Assembly: GCF_963855985.1 (NCBI RefSeq)
Contig: NC_087113.1
Span: forward strand, 10,947,889-11,011,888
Reading direction: 5' to 3'
Length of the DNA stretch: 64,000 bases
From: Ostrinia nubilalis
Lineage: Eukaryota > Arthropoda > Insecta > Lepidoptera > Crambidae
Part shown: in pieces, positions 1-12,700 of the stretch
How positions within the stretch are numbered: the stretch's first letter is position 1
Layout: every line of letters starts with the position of its first letter
Notes under the pieces: generated by a model
What the model was told of the DNA's origin: nothing
Database searches by the model: none
What the model saw: only the letters and a program-made list of their open reading frames with translations
Made by a program: the position numbers and the translations under genes

Positions 1-185
1 TTTGACCACGTGAATGAAAAATAAAGACTTAATAGGAGTTTATTAATATGGCATCTCGGTCCACGGCGCCGGCACTTAACAGAGCGTCCACTTCAAAAAT
101 ATCGTTCGTTTAAAAACTCAGTTTAGTGAGGTAGTGCTGTCAAATACTTACATGACACGTCATATCGACGTGACGTATTTCAAAT

Positions 186-395
186 AAATCAAATCAAATC
201 AAATCAAAGTTATCTTTATTTGTTTATAGACAGACTAATAAAATTAGTAAGTACTTACAAATCGTCAAATGCTTTTAAGGAGCCTATACATGACGTCTCA
301 TTCTTTTTTGCCCTACCTGCGTTTCGAGACAAACATTTGGCAAGTGCTGAGAAGAAGCGCCGCAACAAACTCAGTCACCACTGTCTGCCGGTTTA
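186..395 (-). repeat. LINE 3' end with (TTTGA)n tail
   Basis: On the minus strand this reads as a LINE 3' untranslated end: a stretch ending in CTTCTTCTCAGCACTTG, then AATAAA-like signals, then four tandem copies of a 5-mer (AAATC on the plus strand) as tail. A second copy of the same tail lies at 20665-20805 and further fragments at 54560-54770 and 62826-62940. The family name is not certain. Confidence 0.6.
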
Positions 396-436
396 AAATA
401 TAAAAAAGTATTCATGTTAAAGTAACGTTGCTTGTT

Positions 437-585
437 CATTTCAAACGATATCGACGTCCACTGCTGGACAAAGGCCTCCCCTAAGGTTTTTCACGAACGG
501 TCTTGCGCTGCCCGCATCCAGGTGTCAGGTGATCGTCGGATCGATCTACCTAGTGGGAGGCCTGTCCTCACTACGCCTACGTACG
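437..585 (-). mobile_element. RTE-type LINE, 5'-truncated 3' end
   Basis: The minus strand encodes degraded remains of the C-terminal tail of the lepidopteran RTE-type endonuclease-reverse transcriptase (RPPTRWTDD...WKSLGEAFVQQWTS in intact copies). The plus strand shows the hallmark GACGTCCACTGCTGGACAAAGGCCTCCCC. There is no intact frame. Confidence 0.75.
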
Positions 586-3500
586 TATGTATTAGAATAA
601 AGTCATGAAAAAAATTGTCGTGATTGTCGTTTTATTTGATGGTTTTTAGATAGGTTTTATTAGATAAGGTCTGAATTGGAGAAGATATATTTGAGGAAAG
701 GAACACGTAAATAAATGAGGTATCTACATCTTTTGACGATGACCATGAAAATGATAATTTAGAGAAAGAAAAGATGTCACTATTAATCTTGAAAAGAAAA
801 ACTATAAAACCGACCTCACCCCCTCCCTATCACAGTTAGCGGACGGTTTTTCAGAACGGCAGCAAATTGCGAACTTTCCTCCACTGTGTCCGTTTTAATT
901 ATCATATTCCGAATAATTATACGGAGCCGCGTGTAATTCCGTTTGTGCTCCCCGGTGGTTTACGGACAATAAATGGAGTGACGCGCTTCAAATTTATTGC
1001 ACGCGTTTAGTTTTGGAGGGAATGAGCAGTTGTGACACACACGAAGTTATCTTATGCCTTGACACATACCTACCTAGACTTTATTTGCGGGTTATGAATC
1101 GTTTTTTACCCGACTGCGCCAAAAGGAGGGTTATTAACTAAGTACTACAGCAATTCTTACCTCCAAAATAAGAATAATTATGACGAAATTAGCAAAATAT
1201 GATAGGTACACACGGCCACACTGTTAACTATCCATTTCCGTTGTTGCACTCGCTCTCATCAAATGGTCATTCTTTGCGATAGAACGAGATGATAATATGA
1301 CAGGCAATGGATAGTTAACACTGTTGCCGATGGCACATAGGATAAATTGATATAGGTTAACCGATACATAGTTCTATAGATTCATGGATTGGCTATATCT
1401 AGCTCTGCACAAAAAATGTATTCGTGTTTAGGAAAAAATAAGTAAATCATGGTGATGCATAATAATATGATAGATCCTTCCTATACGTATTTAAAAAACC
1501 TAATTCCAATGCAAAAAATATTCGATCAAAAAGTTGAAGTTTATTTAATCTGCCGCTTCATCAAAAAAATTCGCTCAATTTTGAAAATATTTCCTATATT
1601 TATTGCCCTTTATTTGTCAAAATTAAAATAATCTTGACAAATAGACTCCCCTCGCATTCCGCAGCCCTCAAGTCGATCTAAGATCGAACTCACAATATTT
1701 TCACCCTCCGGATGTACATTCGATGCGAAAAGTCGAAGAAAATTACGAGTAAATTAAAAAAAATGACAAAAATAGTTTTATTAAAGACATTATTTAAGTT
1801 TTCCACACTCTATTGGTGACGTTTAAAGTTCCTGTGCCCTTCTTAACTGGGTTAATATTGTGTAACTGAATTTTTAAAGACCTAATGTGGTAAATAATAG
1901 AGGGAACTGAAAAAACATACAATTCCTTGTTTCAGAGAGCGCCATGAGCATGTTGGTTTAATTGGGACATGTTTTCCTTTAAGATTTAAATAAAGAAAAA
2001 GTTCTGATAAGACTTTTTGTTCTTAACTGTACCCAATAGATCCACTTAAGCATCTGGCTTTGATATGAAAAAAATTAAAGCCAAATATCGGAAGCATACC
2101 TACTATAAGAGGGTATAATACCCTCTTTTCGATTAAAAGTTTAGCTTAAAAAGTAATCGAAAAATAAATAGCAATAAAACCAGTGCTATCAAAATAAGCA
2201 TGCTTTTGATTATACTTCTAAGGGTGGATTCGAATTCGACCAAACAAGAGTAAATTAATCTCAGAATAAATCGCCAGTTTTGACATATTACCCATACTGA
2301 AACTGTCAATGTGCCAGTTATACCAGGAGTTATTCTCGGATAAAAGTATGGTTGAATCGGGCCTAAATGTTGTTATTTTACGTAAAAGTTTCAAAGACGA
2401 TGGTAATTTTCACCACAACAAAACAAGAACAAGCTTTTGACAGGTGTTAACATGTTAACTTGTCTTTCCAGCATATCAGGACAGCGATCAAGCCTCGCTG
2501 ACGAGAAGAGCTTAAAAGCTCACGTCTACCTCCAACCGGATATGTTTGAATGTAATTATTTTGTGTCCTAAGGTACAAGGCACCAGCGAACCTAATAAAA
2601 AAGGCTCTATAAAAATGTTCATGTTTTTATTCCAAGCTAATTTCCCAATTTATTTTCTACTATAACAAAAATCGCATCTGCCTAAAATGTCACACGCAAA
2701 TGTTTTTACAATCACAACACATCAACATAACATATCATTGAGTATCATGGTCAAAGAGTGACCGTCCTAGTAGTAATAGACGGAGAATCCTCGAAGTCTA
2801 TTCCAAGTATATTCCAGACTTAACCTAGCATTTATAAAGAAATTCAAGTTCGCAATACAATACAAGAATACGTCTTGTGCAAGAACTTTAAATAAATAAA
2901 TACTAGAAAATTAACTGAGAAAGAACATGCGTTTGTCTGGTAATTTGTAATATTTAAAACCGCGATTTCCCTTCATTTTGTGCCAACCACCACGGTCCCG
3001 GACGAACGTACTTTGATCCACCACCTGTAAACTCGTTTGATGGTTTTAAAACGAAAACAACGCGGGCGACTCAAAAACACGCTTCAAGTATCAACATCGT
3101 TTAGTTTTTACGCTAAGGGCCGTCTTTGAAGTTTGCGGAACTCAAAATAATCCTTTTGACATGTAATGCAATTGAGCAGGCAGTCATGGCCATGGTAGGC
3201 TTTTGGAAGTCAAAGCTGATAACCTTTTAAAAGTGTACTTAAATATTATTTTCTCATAAACATAACAAATATTGCATGGCTCATGAAAGATGTTTTCAAT
3301 TTAATTTATTCAGCCCATATGTTGTCCCGAAGTGGGGGTAGGGCTAGCTATATTTAGAACGTGTATAAAATAGCCCTGGAAAAAGCCTAAGTACTGAATA
3401 ATAGTTTATGTACTCGTAATACGTTGACTTTGACTCATTTATTAAAAAATAAAGGCGACATCGTAAAAAGATAAAGGATATTACGACTTAACAAAAACAA

Positions 3501-3924
3501 TGTTAATTAGCATAAGCTCTTAATCTAGACTGACTAATTATAATCTAAGCCACCTACGGACTAACACTGCAACAAAATGTAAAATAACATTAGTCAAAGT
3601 TGAACGTCATGTTGACAGAACCATAAAACTTTGTCATAATATAGATAAAGAGTAATGACATCACTAAAAATTACTACTATATCTCAAGTAGGTCAACAGT
3701 TTTGGTTTAAGAGACCGAGTCTCAAGATTTTTAAGACATTGTCAAGGGGTTAAAATTTTCTTCTGAGTATAACTTTTGAACAAATTTGCAGACCACTACA
3801 AAAAGAAAGATATCCATAAAATATCTAGACTTTGTAGAGATCTGTATAATAAACACCTTAGTAAATTATTGCTCAAGATAGAATTATTCTCAGATTCATT
3901 ATTATATTTAAATTACTCATAGAT
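586..3924. other. Non-coding AT-rich stretch
   Basis: I see no supportable gene. The 60-codon open frame at 1449-1631 is AT-rich, with no signal peptide, TATA box or recognisable motif. The only structure is the small palindrome at 1214-1330. Confidence 0.6.
1214..1330. repeat. Short palindromic MITE-like element
   Basis: The inverted ends TGTTAACTATCCATT and AATGGATAGTTAACA lie about 70 bp apart. This fits a small non-autonomous inverted-repeat element. The family is unknown. Confidence 0.55.
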
Positions 3925-4098
3925 AGAGGCTGCGTACCGGAAAACGCAGCGTGGGACGTCCACCCACAAACTGGACCGACGACATCATAAAGGTGGCAGG
4001 AAGGCGCTGGACGCAAGCCGCTACCAACTGGGCAACATGGAAAGCATTGGGGGAGGCCTATGTTCAGCATTGGACGTCCTATGGCTGAGATAATGATG
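3925..4098 (+). mobile_element. RTE-type LINE 3' end with GAT tail
   Basis: The plus strand encodes a degenerate version of the RTE C-terminal tail (around ACGCAGCGTGGGACGTCCAC through CAGCATTGGACGTCC), followed by a (GAT)n run. It is 5'-truncated. It lies about 200 bp upstream of the TATA box of the first secreted-protein gene. Confidence 0.75.
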
Positions 4099-4297
4099 AT
4101 GATGAGATTCAAAATTGAGGGTATGTATCTCGCATACATCAAGAATGTGTACTTGTGTAGGTAATACAAAAACAAATCATTGTACACTATCTCCTAGCAT
4201 ATTAATTATCATAACTCATTCACATAAAGATTGTCCCCTAAGCCTACTTTAGTCATTTTTACTCACTGTTATCTTTATTAGATCATGCTCAAAATTT

Positions 4298-4307
4298 TAT
4301 ATAAATA
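4298..4307 (+). promoter_or_regulatory. TATA box of secreted-protein gene 1
   Basis: TATATAAATA begins 53 bp before the ATG at 4351. A start site about 30 bp downstream would fall near 4328. That places the upstream in-frame ATG (4318) outside the mRNA and supports 4351 as the start. Confidence 0.6.
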
Positions 4308-4350
4308 AGAACAGTTTGTGATTTTATTTATTCTTAATTTCGAATTCACA

Positions 4351-5379
4351 ATGAACGATCGACTTTTTATTTTGTTTTCTTGTATCACTCTAATTTGTGC
4401 ACATCCCAAAATTAAAAGAGGTGTGCAACCACTGAGTGCAGTATCTGAAGACACGGAATATGGAGACAAACAAGCGACACAATCACCAGAAGAGGAAAAA
4501 GACGAAATAAGAAAGATTCAGTCTGATGAACTGAAAAACAGTGATGTGGACCCTAAAGAATTTGAAGAAACCTTAAATGGAAAGAAATATGTCTGTACCT
4601 GGCATCCTAGATCTGAGAGTCAGTCAGAAGAATCGAAAGAGTCCCACGAAAGTGCATCTGAATCTAAAGAATTTGATACAAAACGTGAATTTGGTACAAA
4701 ACAGTTTGAGAAATCTTTGAATGGACGAAAATATATCTGTGTTTTGAGTTCTGAAACCGAAATTCACTCTGAAGAATCAAGTAAGTCACATGAGAGTGGG
4801 TCCGACGAAGCAAGTGAAGAAGAAGCACTGCAAAACGATAAACAAAATAGAAAGAAACGATCTAATGAATACAAAATAAACGAAGACGAACTGAAACAAT
4901 TCAACGACACTTTAAATGGAAGACAATATGTTTGTATTCGGCAGTCGAACTCTGAGAATCATTCCAACGAAAGCGAAGAATCGAAGGAGTCTCATGAGAG
5001 TAATTCTACTGAGCATGAAAAATCGAAAGAATCACACGAAAGTGGATATGAGTCGGAAGAAATTGCGAAGCGTGAAAATACCACTAAGCAGTATGAAAAA
5101 AATTTGAACGGACGAAAATATATTTGTGTATGGCGATCAAGCTTCGAAATACATTCTAAAGAATCTGAAGAATCAAAGGAATCCCATGAAGAATCAAGTG
5201 AGTCCCATGAAAATAATTCTGAGCATAAAGAATCAAAGGAGTCCCATGAACATAGTTCTGAGCACGAAGAATCAAAGGAGTCCCATGAGAGTGGATCTGA
5301 GCATGAAGAATCAAAGGAGTCCCATGAAAGTGAAGAATCACATGAGTCTCATGAACATAGCTCTGATCATGAAGAATAA
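4351..5379 (+). CDS. Secreted Ser/Glu/His-rich protein with four LNGxxYxC modules (gene 1)
   Basis: A 342-residue intronless frame of no named family that I recognise. Residues 1-17 form a signal peptide (MNDRLFILFSCITLICA). The rest is strongly acidic and holds four modules, each [FY]-x3-LNG-[KR]-x-Y-[VI]-C, with single cysteines at 82, 130, 195 and 259. Modules 1 and 3 (YVC) resemble each other, as do 2 and 4 (YIC), as if a pair had been duplicated. Basic sites precede the modules: KIKR (20-23), KR (111-112), RKKR (167-170) and KR (240-241). The protein could therefore be a precursor cut by proprotein convertases; this is inference. The C-terminal third is 13-residue ESKESHE-type repeats rich in S-x-E, a consensus of secretory-pathway kinases. 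Start 4351 is preferred over 4318 because of the TATA spacing and the signal peptide. The frame seems truncated: repeat sequence continues in frame past the stop. Confidence 0.75.
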   Translation: MNDRLFILFSCITLICAHPKIKRGVQPLSAVSEDTEYGDKQATQSPEEEKDEIRKIQSDELKNSDVDPKEFEETLNGKKYVCTWHPRSESQSEESKESHESASESKEFDTKREFGTKQFEKSLNGRKYICVLSSETEIHSEESSKSHESGSDEASEEEALQNDKQNRKKRSNEYKINEDELKQFNDTLNGRQYVCIRQSNSENHSNESEESKESHESNSTEHEKSKESHESGYESEEIAKRENTTKQYEKNLNGRKYICVWRSSFEIHSKESEESKESHEESSESHENNSEHKESKESHEHSSEHEESKESHESGSEHEESKESHESEESHESHEHSSDHEE

Positions 5380-5412
5380 AGTTAGTCACATGAAAACAAA
5401 TCCGAAGATGAA
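5170..5412 (+). repeat. 39-bp coding minisatellite
   Basis: Tandem 39-bp units (13 codons) start at 5191, 5230, 5269 and 5335, with shorter partial units at 5170 and 5308. One more full unit at 5374-5412 lies across and beyond the stop codon. It has the same register but carries TAA (5377) and TAG (5383) where the other units have TCA and a Glu codon. Confidence 0.8.
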
Positions 5413-5535
5413 ATCAAATACAAACGTTAGTGAAAAAGTATACCTACCGTGTTAACTTTAGATATTATATCGCGTCCCTTAAAGTATGTTTCCGTCCTAG
5501 CCTATTTAAAACTGTAGCAATTAGATACCATAACC

Positions 5536-5541
5536 AATAAA
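5536..5541 (+). terminator. Polyadenylation signal, gene 1
   Basis: AATAAA lies 157 bp after the stop codon. It is the first canonical hexamer I see downstream of the gene. Confidence 0.5.
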
Positions 5542-6706
5542 ATTGTTTATGCAAGGGCAGAACATTTTCATTTTAACTCAATTATCTTTAATTAACTGTG
5601 TTAAGGCTTAAGATGGTTTGGCATCAATAAATAGAAACTAAATACCTAGTTGAAGCAAAAAGGAACATCAAGTTGGAGGCTTCATGTTTTGACAGCTCGT
5701 GTAAAAATACATAAATAGTACCTACACCATTTTATGCGTTAATAAAATATAAGGTATGAACTTTTTCAAAACTTGTTCAATGAACAAAATAAAGATAAAT
5801 AAGGCCGTCTGATAAATTATTCCGAATGTTTTATAGAATTATTATAATTTATTTTACTTGTTTGTACATTTACATCTCCTGCATCGTTGTCTGTGGTAAA
5901 ATGCAGTCCTCCTAACTCGAATTTATTATTGTGAAATGCCTAATAAAGTTATTCTTATTTATAGAGTTCTTTATTACGTGGAAACCCGTAAACCTACTAG
6001 CGCTACCAAAATCATCTGCATTAGACGAAAATTAATTATATTTGTATTATTATATGGTTTGTAGTCTTTTATTTGTTTGTTTTAATACAATATTTTTATT
6101 ATTTTCTTGAATTATTATGTCCAGGTAAGTCCAAAAGACGTCTAGAGGAAAACACGTGGGTTTTCCTCCAACTGTCTGGCGCGTACTAAACTGGTTTAAC
6201 CGGGCCATCATCCAACTTTAGGAGACAGGGTCCGCACAGAATAGACAAAACAAAAGATAGTCTGTCATCGATAATAAAGAAAAACCACCAATATTCAGAT
6301 CATGTATAACATGGTGGCTAAAAAGATAAAGATAAACATGTCGTGATCATGAGGACAATACTCGTAATTTTATTATGTTCTGTTTCAATTCTAATTTTCA
6401 AATGCGTATGACTCTGACGGAATTCAGTCTAGGTAGGTACAAAGTTTAGTAGATTATAAGATTGTATTTATACGTTTATTTGGATATTATTAATTTACCA
6501 CCATAATACAAAAAAGTTAAACACGCGATGAATACTGATCTAAAATGACATTCCAATACTAAATGTCAAGTGATCAACGCGAGTTAATATTTTTGCAATA
6601 AGGGGGTAAAATTCTAAATAACTAATGACTACTTACAGCATCGAAATTTTCTTAATGCGTTCATAATTGTATTTCCCGTCATCACTCATTATAGTATCAC
6701 TACGAT
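5542..6706. other. Intergenic AT-rich stretch
   Basis: I see no gene or clear repeat between gene 1 and gene 2. There are several further AATAAA hexamers (for example near 5941), which could serve as alternative poly(A) signals. Confidence 0.5.
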
Positions 6707-6750
6707 TGAGTCACATTGGCCCCTAGTCTAGTACCCTTCATCTTTATAAA
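6707..6750 (+). promoter_or_regulatory. Promoter of gene 2: AP-1-like site and TATA box
   Basis: TGAGTCA (6707-6713) is a bZIP/AP-1-type heptamer. TATAAA follows at 6745-6750. An initiator-like CCAGTC lies at 6773-6778, about 29 bp below the TATA box and 16-20 bp before the ATG at 6794. This arrangement rules out the upstream in-frame ATG at 6716, which precedes the TATA box. Confidence 0.6.
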
Positions 6751-6793
6751 CAAAACAAAAGCATCAACACTGCCAGTCTCAAACAAAACCAAT

Positions 6794-9700
6794 ATGTTGC
6801 CTCACGTATTCTGTGTATTCGCGTGTGTTGTGTTCGTACAATCCACTCCTATTAAGGGTGGTACCGTAGACTTAGCTAATCCTGAGCAAGCAAAAGGTTA
6901 TGATCATAGTACAATATTGAAAGAGCTTGCAAGACTGGACGGATTGACCACTGAGAAGGTTATAACAGAAGATGCTGTTGCTAAAGACGAAGAAAAAGCT
7001 GAAGATAAGGATGGAGAATCAAATTCAAGAGTCAAAAGAGAAGACAAACCTGTTATATCTCTAGATAATAATACTAGCAGTACTGATGCGAAGAACAATA
7101 CTGATGTTGGCAATGGTATAGAGGACGTCAAAGACAGGCCAGACATCGATACAATACTGACAGTATTCAATAACAAAATCGGCATTTCGAAAAAGTATTA
7201 CTTCAAAAATATATACAGAGAGGTGAACAATGGGAGGTATAAGTGCAAAATTGGGATAACTACTGGAAATGTCATATTCTACTACAGATGTATTTTAGAA
7301 AGGTGAGTTGAGTGAATGAGTTTTTGGTGCCGGTTGGTGGGCACCATAAAACAACTTGTATCTGTGACTTCTGTAGAGATTCTATGAAAATATAACTCGC
7401 GCTAAGTTTGATAACGTGGTTTATTCATAAGCTTAAACACAGTACATTTTACTTGCACAATTATTTATAATTCGCGGGCGAGTCTAATAGTACGAAGTGT
7501 CATCTGGCGGCCGCCTGCCTAGCGAGTCTTCATGTTGGTAAACCGAAGCAGTATTGCCAACCACACGATGACATTTCGCTACACCACCCCCCCACGGAGT
7601 AAAAAGGAGAATTATTATCAGTACACCGAGATAACAATTATATTTAACATTAATGTAAAGGAGTGGTGTTCATACAAATAAAATAAGTGAACTTGTAAAA
7701 GATTTTAACCTATTTACACATCACAACCCGTGAGAAAAAAGAAAACCAAAGGAAACAATACACTTAAACTATGTTACATACAGTCTACAGACATTTGAAA
7801 ATAAGATAATATAACCTTTGTTTTGATAAATTTGAAAAATAAAAATAATAATAAAAGCTTATTTACAAATCTAAAATAGTCTTAAATCTAACCTTTCGAC
7901 CAGATCGAGTGGTTATGGGCTGCTGGGGCAAAGTACCTACAGGGCTAGGAGGTTGCATTGATACTGAAGGTTTATTAGGGATAGGGGTGGTGGGTTTAAG
8001 AAGGCTAGAGTTAAAATCGGATGAAATATACGCAGGCTTAGTACGATCGATGCTAACTTCTTGTTCTTTGCCAGATACGTCAATGGTAATGGTTTTGTTA
8101 TTCCGTTTCAACACCTTATAGGGACCAGTATATGGTGGTTGAAGAGATCGACGTACTGTGTCATCCCGTAGAAAAATATGAGTAGATTTTTCTAAATCTT
8201 TGAAAACAAAAGACCTTGGATTTGAGTGTCGAGTCGCGGGAGTGGGACGTATTGCTGCCATGATTGACCGCAGACTAGCGATAAACTCCTCTGAGGTTTC
8301 CTTAGGTGAGCAGTCGGAAATCAAGAGTTCTCCAGGAAGACGCAATGGTTCTCCATACACAAGCTCAGCTGAGGAACATTCTAAATCTTCCTTAAGAGCC
8401 GAACGTATCCCTAATAGAACCAAAGGCAGGGCACGATACCAAGAGTCTTGGTGGCACATAAGAGCTGCTTTTAATTGTCGATGAAGTCGTTCCACCATAC
8501 CATTCGCTTGGGGATGATAGCTGGTGGTTCTTATGCGTTTAGTGGCAGTTATAGACATCAGTTTGCTGAAAAGCGCCGATTCAAACTGCCGGCCTTGGTC
8601 TGTGGTGATGGTTGCTGGTACGCCAAATCGAGCAATCCACCCGTGGATGAGCCGTTCAGACACTTCTTCAGCAGTGATACCGACCATTGGAAACGCCTCA
8701 GGCCAACGTGAAAACCTATCTATTGCTGTGAGGCAGTACGAATATCCATTAGAAATTGGCATAGGCCCTATAATATCAATATGGATGTGTCTAAACCTTG
8801 CCGTTGGCGTGGAAAAAGTTTCCAGGGGAGAGAAAACATGCCGGGTAACTTTGCATTTTTGACATGCCAGACATTCTCTTGACCATTGCCGACAATCTTT
8901 GTTCATCCCAGGCCAAACGTAACGGTCCGAAACCAGCCGTGCGGTAGCAGAAGTACCCGGATGACTGAGGTTGTGGAGGTGGTTAAAAGTCGCTCGACGA
9001 AATGAAGGTGTCAGGAAAGGTCGAGGTTTGCCAGTAGACATGTCACAATAAATTTTAGTGTTGGTTCCTGGGACTGCTACTTTAGATAATTTCAGGCTCG
9101 ATCCATTCTGAAGTAAATTAGCTAGCTCAGCATCGGATTCTTGGGATTTTTCTAAAGATTCAAAATCCTGCCCTAGCGCAATGGCGTCAACACGGGATAA
9201 AGCATCCGCTACCACATTATCCTGACCCTTGACATATTGAATATCAGTAGTAAACTGAGCTATAAAAGATAATTGGTTTAATTGTGGAGGCGGAAGTTTT
9301 TCTCGGCGTTGAGTGAAGGCATAGAGCAAAGGTTTGTGATCCGTATACACTGTTGCATGCTGAACTTCTAGAATATGTCGAAAATGTTGAACACTTTCGT
9401 ATACCGCTAGGAGCTCTCTATAGTAAGCTGGTAATGCAGCCTGTTTGGGAGTCAGTTTTTTGCTGAAGAAGGCTAAAGGTTGCCATTCTCTATTGACCTT
9501 TTGTTGAAGACAGGCACCAACGTGGGAGCTTGAAGCATCTGTAAAAAGGCCCAATGATGCCTCTTGATGGGGATGGGCTAAAAGAGCGACAGAAGACAAA
9601 CTTTTTTTACACGCTTCAAAATGTTGTAACAATTCCGATGACCATATAAATGGCTTCGCACCTTTTCCACCAATAGCTGTCAGCGCATCAATAAGGGGTG

Positions 9701-12700
9701 CTTGATGCTGGGCTGCGTTAGGTAAAAATCTTCGATAAAAATTAATCATCCCTAGAAACCGTCGCAAGCCTTGCACCGTCTTTGGAGGTGGAAAATCAAC
9801 GAGGTCTTTGATACGGTTCTCTGGGGGAAGAGTGCCCTCTGCATTTATTGTGTAGCCCAAGAAAGTAACTTGCTTCTTTCCCAAAACACATTTTGTTGGA
9901 TTAATCACCATCCCATAATCATGAAGCCTCTGAAAAAGTATTCTGAGATGTTCTTTGTGCTCCGACATGCTCTTTGAAAAGATTAGAATGTCATCAACAT
10001 AGGCAAAACAAAAGTTCAAACCACGCACAACCTCATCTACGAACCTTTGGAAGGTTTGTGCCGCGTTCCTAAGTCCAAAACTCATGAGAGGGAACTCGTA
10101 CAGGCCAAATGGAGTTGCAATGGCTGTTTTGCACACGTCGTCTGGGTGGACAGGAATTTGATGATATGCCTTTGCTAAATCCACTGTACTAAAAATAGTT
10201 GATCCAGCCAAATTATGGCTGAAATCCCCTATGTGCTTTACGGGATAAGAGTCAGGAATGGTGCGAGCATTTAGGGCGCGATAATCCCCACACGGGCGCC
10301 ATGATGAGTCCTTTTTGGGTGCCAAATGCAATGGTGAGGCCCATGGACTATTAGAAGGGCGTGCAATTCCACACTTAACCATTTCTTCAAATTCTTTCTT
10401 TGCAACTAAAAGTTTCTGAGGAGCTAGACGCCGGGGACGACAGCTGACCGGAGGACCTTCGGTTGTCAAAATATGGTGTACCGTGTTGTGTTTTACCTGT
10501 GTTGGGAGACCTGGAGGACGAGTGAGGTCTGGAAATTCCCGTAAGAGATCCGCGAAAGGAGAGTCGTTTTGAAAAATAGCTTTGACACTTTGCTGATGAT
10601 GAGACGAGACGCTTGCTGGCGATGTTAGCCCTGTACTACCGTCTCTTAGAAGTTTATGTCGACAATCAGGTAAAAGGTTATAATAAGCTAAGAAATCAGA
10701 TCCCACGATTGCCATATCTACATCTGCAATAACGAAATTCCACTTAAAATCACGTCTTAGTCCGAAATTGAGAATTAACGTGCGACAACCATAAGTATTA
10801 ATTGAAGAGCCATTAGCTGCACTTAGCTGAAACCCTGTGGGTTTGTGGTGAATCTTCAAGAATTTTTTTGGAAATATACACAGATCAGATCCTGTATCGA
10901 GCAAAAACCGTACCTTGCTATTTTTATCCGTGATGAAAAGACGGCGACTAGTATAACTGCAATCAGATGTCGCCATCACTGATTGCCGTCTTGATTTCCC
11001 GAAGAGGTCCAGGAACACGGTTCTATACATTTCTTAGCCTTCGGTCCGAAACGGTAATGATACCAACAGAAAGGCCGTGCTCTAGATGAAGAAGATGCTC
11101 TAGAACTCGAGTTCGAGCGAGATCGCGAGGAGTCTCTTCTTGACTTATGCTGCGTAGAAAGAGCCGCTACCTGACTAGTAAGAGTTTGCAGTTGAGAGGT
11201 AATTTCGGCTAAATCAAAAGCTTGTGAAGGCATTTTTACGGCACTTACAGTGATTGGGGACACTTCAATGATTTTATCTGCAATTTCTGCAATTTTGTCC
11301 AGGGGCAATTCAGCTTGGGTGGCTAAAATGGCTTGAATATTGAAAGGTAAACGATGTAACCAAAGTTCTCGCAAAATTGTATCATCTGAAAGAGTTTTAC
11401 CTGCCAGAGATCTCAGATGACGAAGGAACTGTGTGGGCTTGCGGTCTCCTATTTCCTCCCCCGAAATGAGTTGCCTAACCCGCTGAACTTCCGAAATTGA
11501 AAACCGACTTATCATTTCTCTTTTGATCCAATCATAACGCTGGCCTTTAGGTGGAGGGTTAGTGACGAGGTCTTCAACCTCATTCGCCAGTCTGGAGTCA
11601 ATCTGGGCTACAACATAATTATATTTAGTCTCATCGGCAGAAATCTGAGATAAAGCAAATTGTGCCTCTATATGAGCAAACCAAGCTGCGGGACGGTCTA
11701 CCCAAAATGGGGCCAATTTTGGGCTGATTGCCAATGATTTGGGGACATCGCTTACTTGCGGTGGATCTGCAGATGGTTGCGCGGAAAGCCTATTTTGTAA
11801 ATCCGCATTTTGTTGCAGCAATGCGTTATTTTGAACTAAAAGTTCTTCCAAACGATCTTGTAATTCTTTAAATTCTGCCATATTACAAACCTGGTTAGAT
11901 TATTCTTAAAAATAAAAAGTTATAATTTAAGTGAAAACAATTAAATTAATTAAACTTAAGAAAGAAAATAAAACCTTTTTTGTGCAATAACAATACGCAG
12001 AATTTTGAATAGTAAAAACAAAACTCTTTAAAAAAATTTTTTTTAAAAAGTTTCAGACAATAGACAATGCAAAAACACACACAGCTGTTTTAGCGACAAT
12101 GGCGGCAAAACAAAAACACCAACTATGCCGTACACTTACTGAACTACCAAAACTATTTATTACGTATGATACTACTTGCATGACCTTTTCACTGTATGAT
12201 CCTCATGAATAGAAGTCCTAAATCTTGCTTGTTAACGTAGTCTGATTGAACTCTTGAAACACTGGATGTGGTTGGTTACACGTAAAATTTGTACGGCCAA
12301 AACCCGTCCTTTTCATTTAGCCGATGTTGAAGATGAAATCCAAGGCAATCTTGACTGTGTTTTAATTTCGTAGCATGATGTATTTACAGTGCTGATTGAA
12401 ATAGTAATGTACTTGTACTGTATCCTTGTTTCGTGGTCAGACGCGTCGGGGTCACCAATTTGGTGCCGGTTGGTGGGCACCATAAAACAACTTGTATCTG
12501 TGACTTCTGTAGAGATTCTATGAAAATATAACTCGCGCTAAGTTTGATAACGTGGTTTATTCATAAGCTTAAACACAGTACATTTTACTTGCACAATTAT
12601 TTATAATTCGCGGGCGAGTCTAATAGTACGAAGTGTCATCTGGCGGCCGCCTGCCTAGCGAGTCTTCATGTTGGTAAACCGAAGCAGTATTGCCAACCAC

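Noticed and set aside
1449..1631. 60-codon frame upstream of gene 1
   Set aside because: AT-rich, no signal peptide, TATA box or conservation within the window.
6716..6793. Upstream in-frame ATG extension of gene 2
   Set aside because: Precedes the TATA box at 6745 and would hide the signal peptide.
7909..9977. Plus-strand frames across the gypsy pol region
   Set aside because: Antisense shadows of the intact pol frame.
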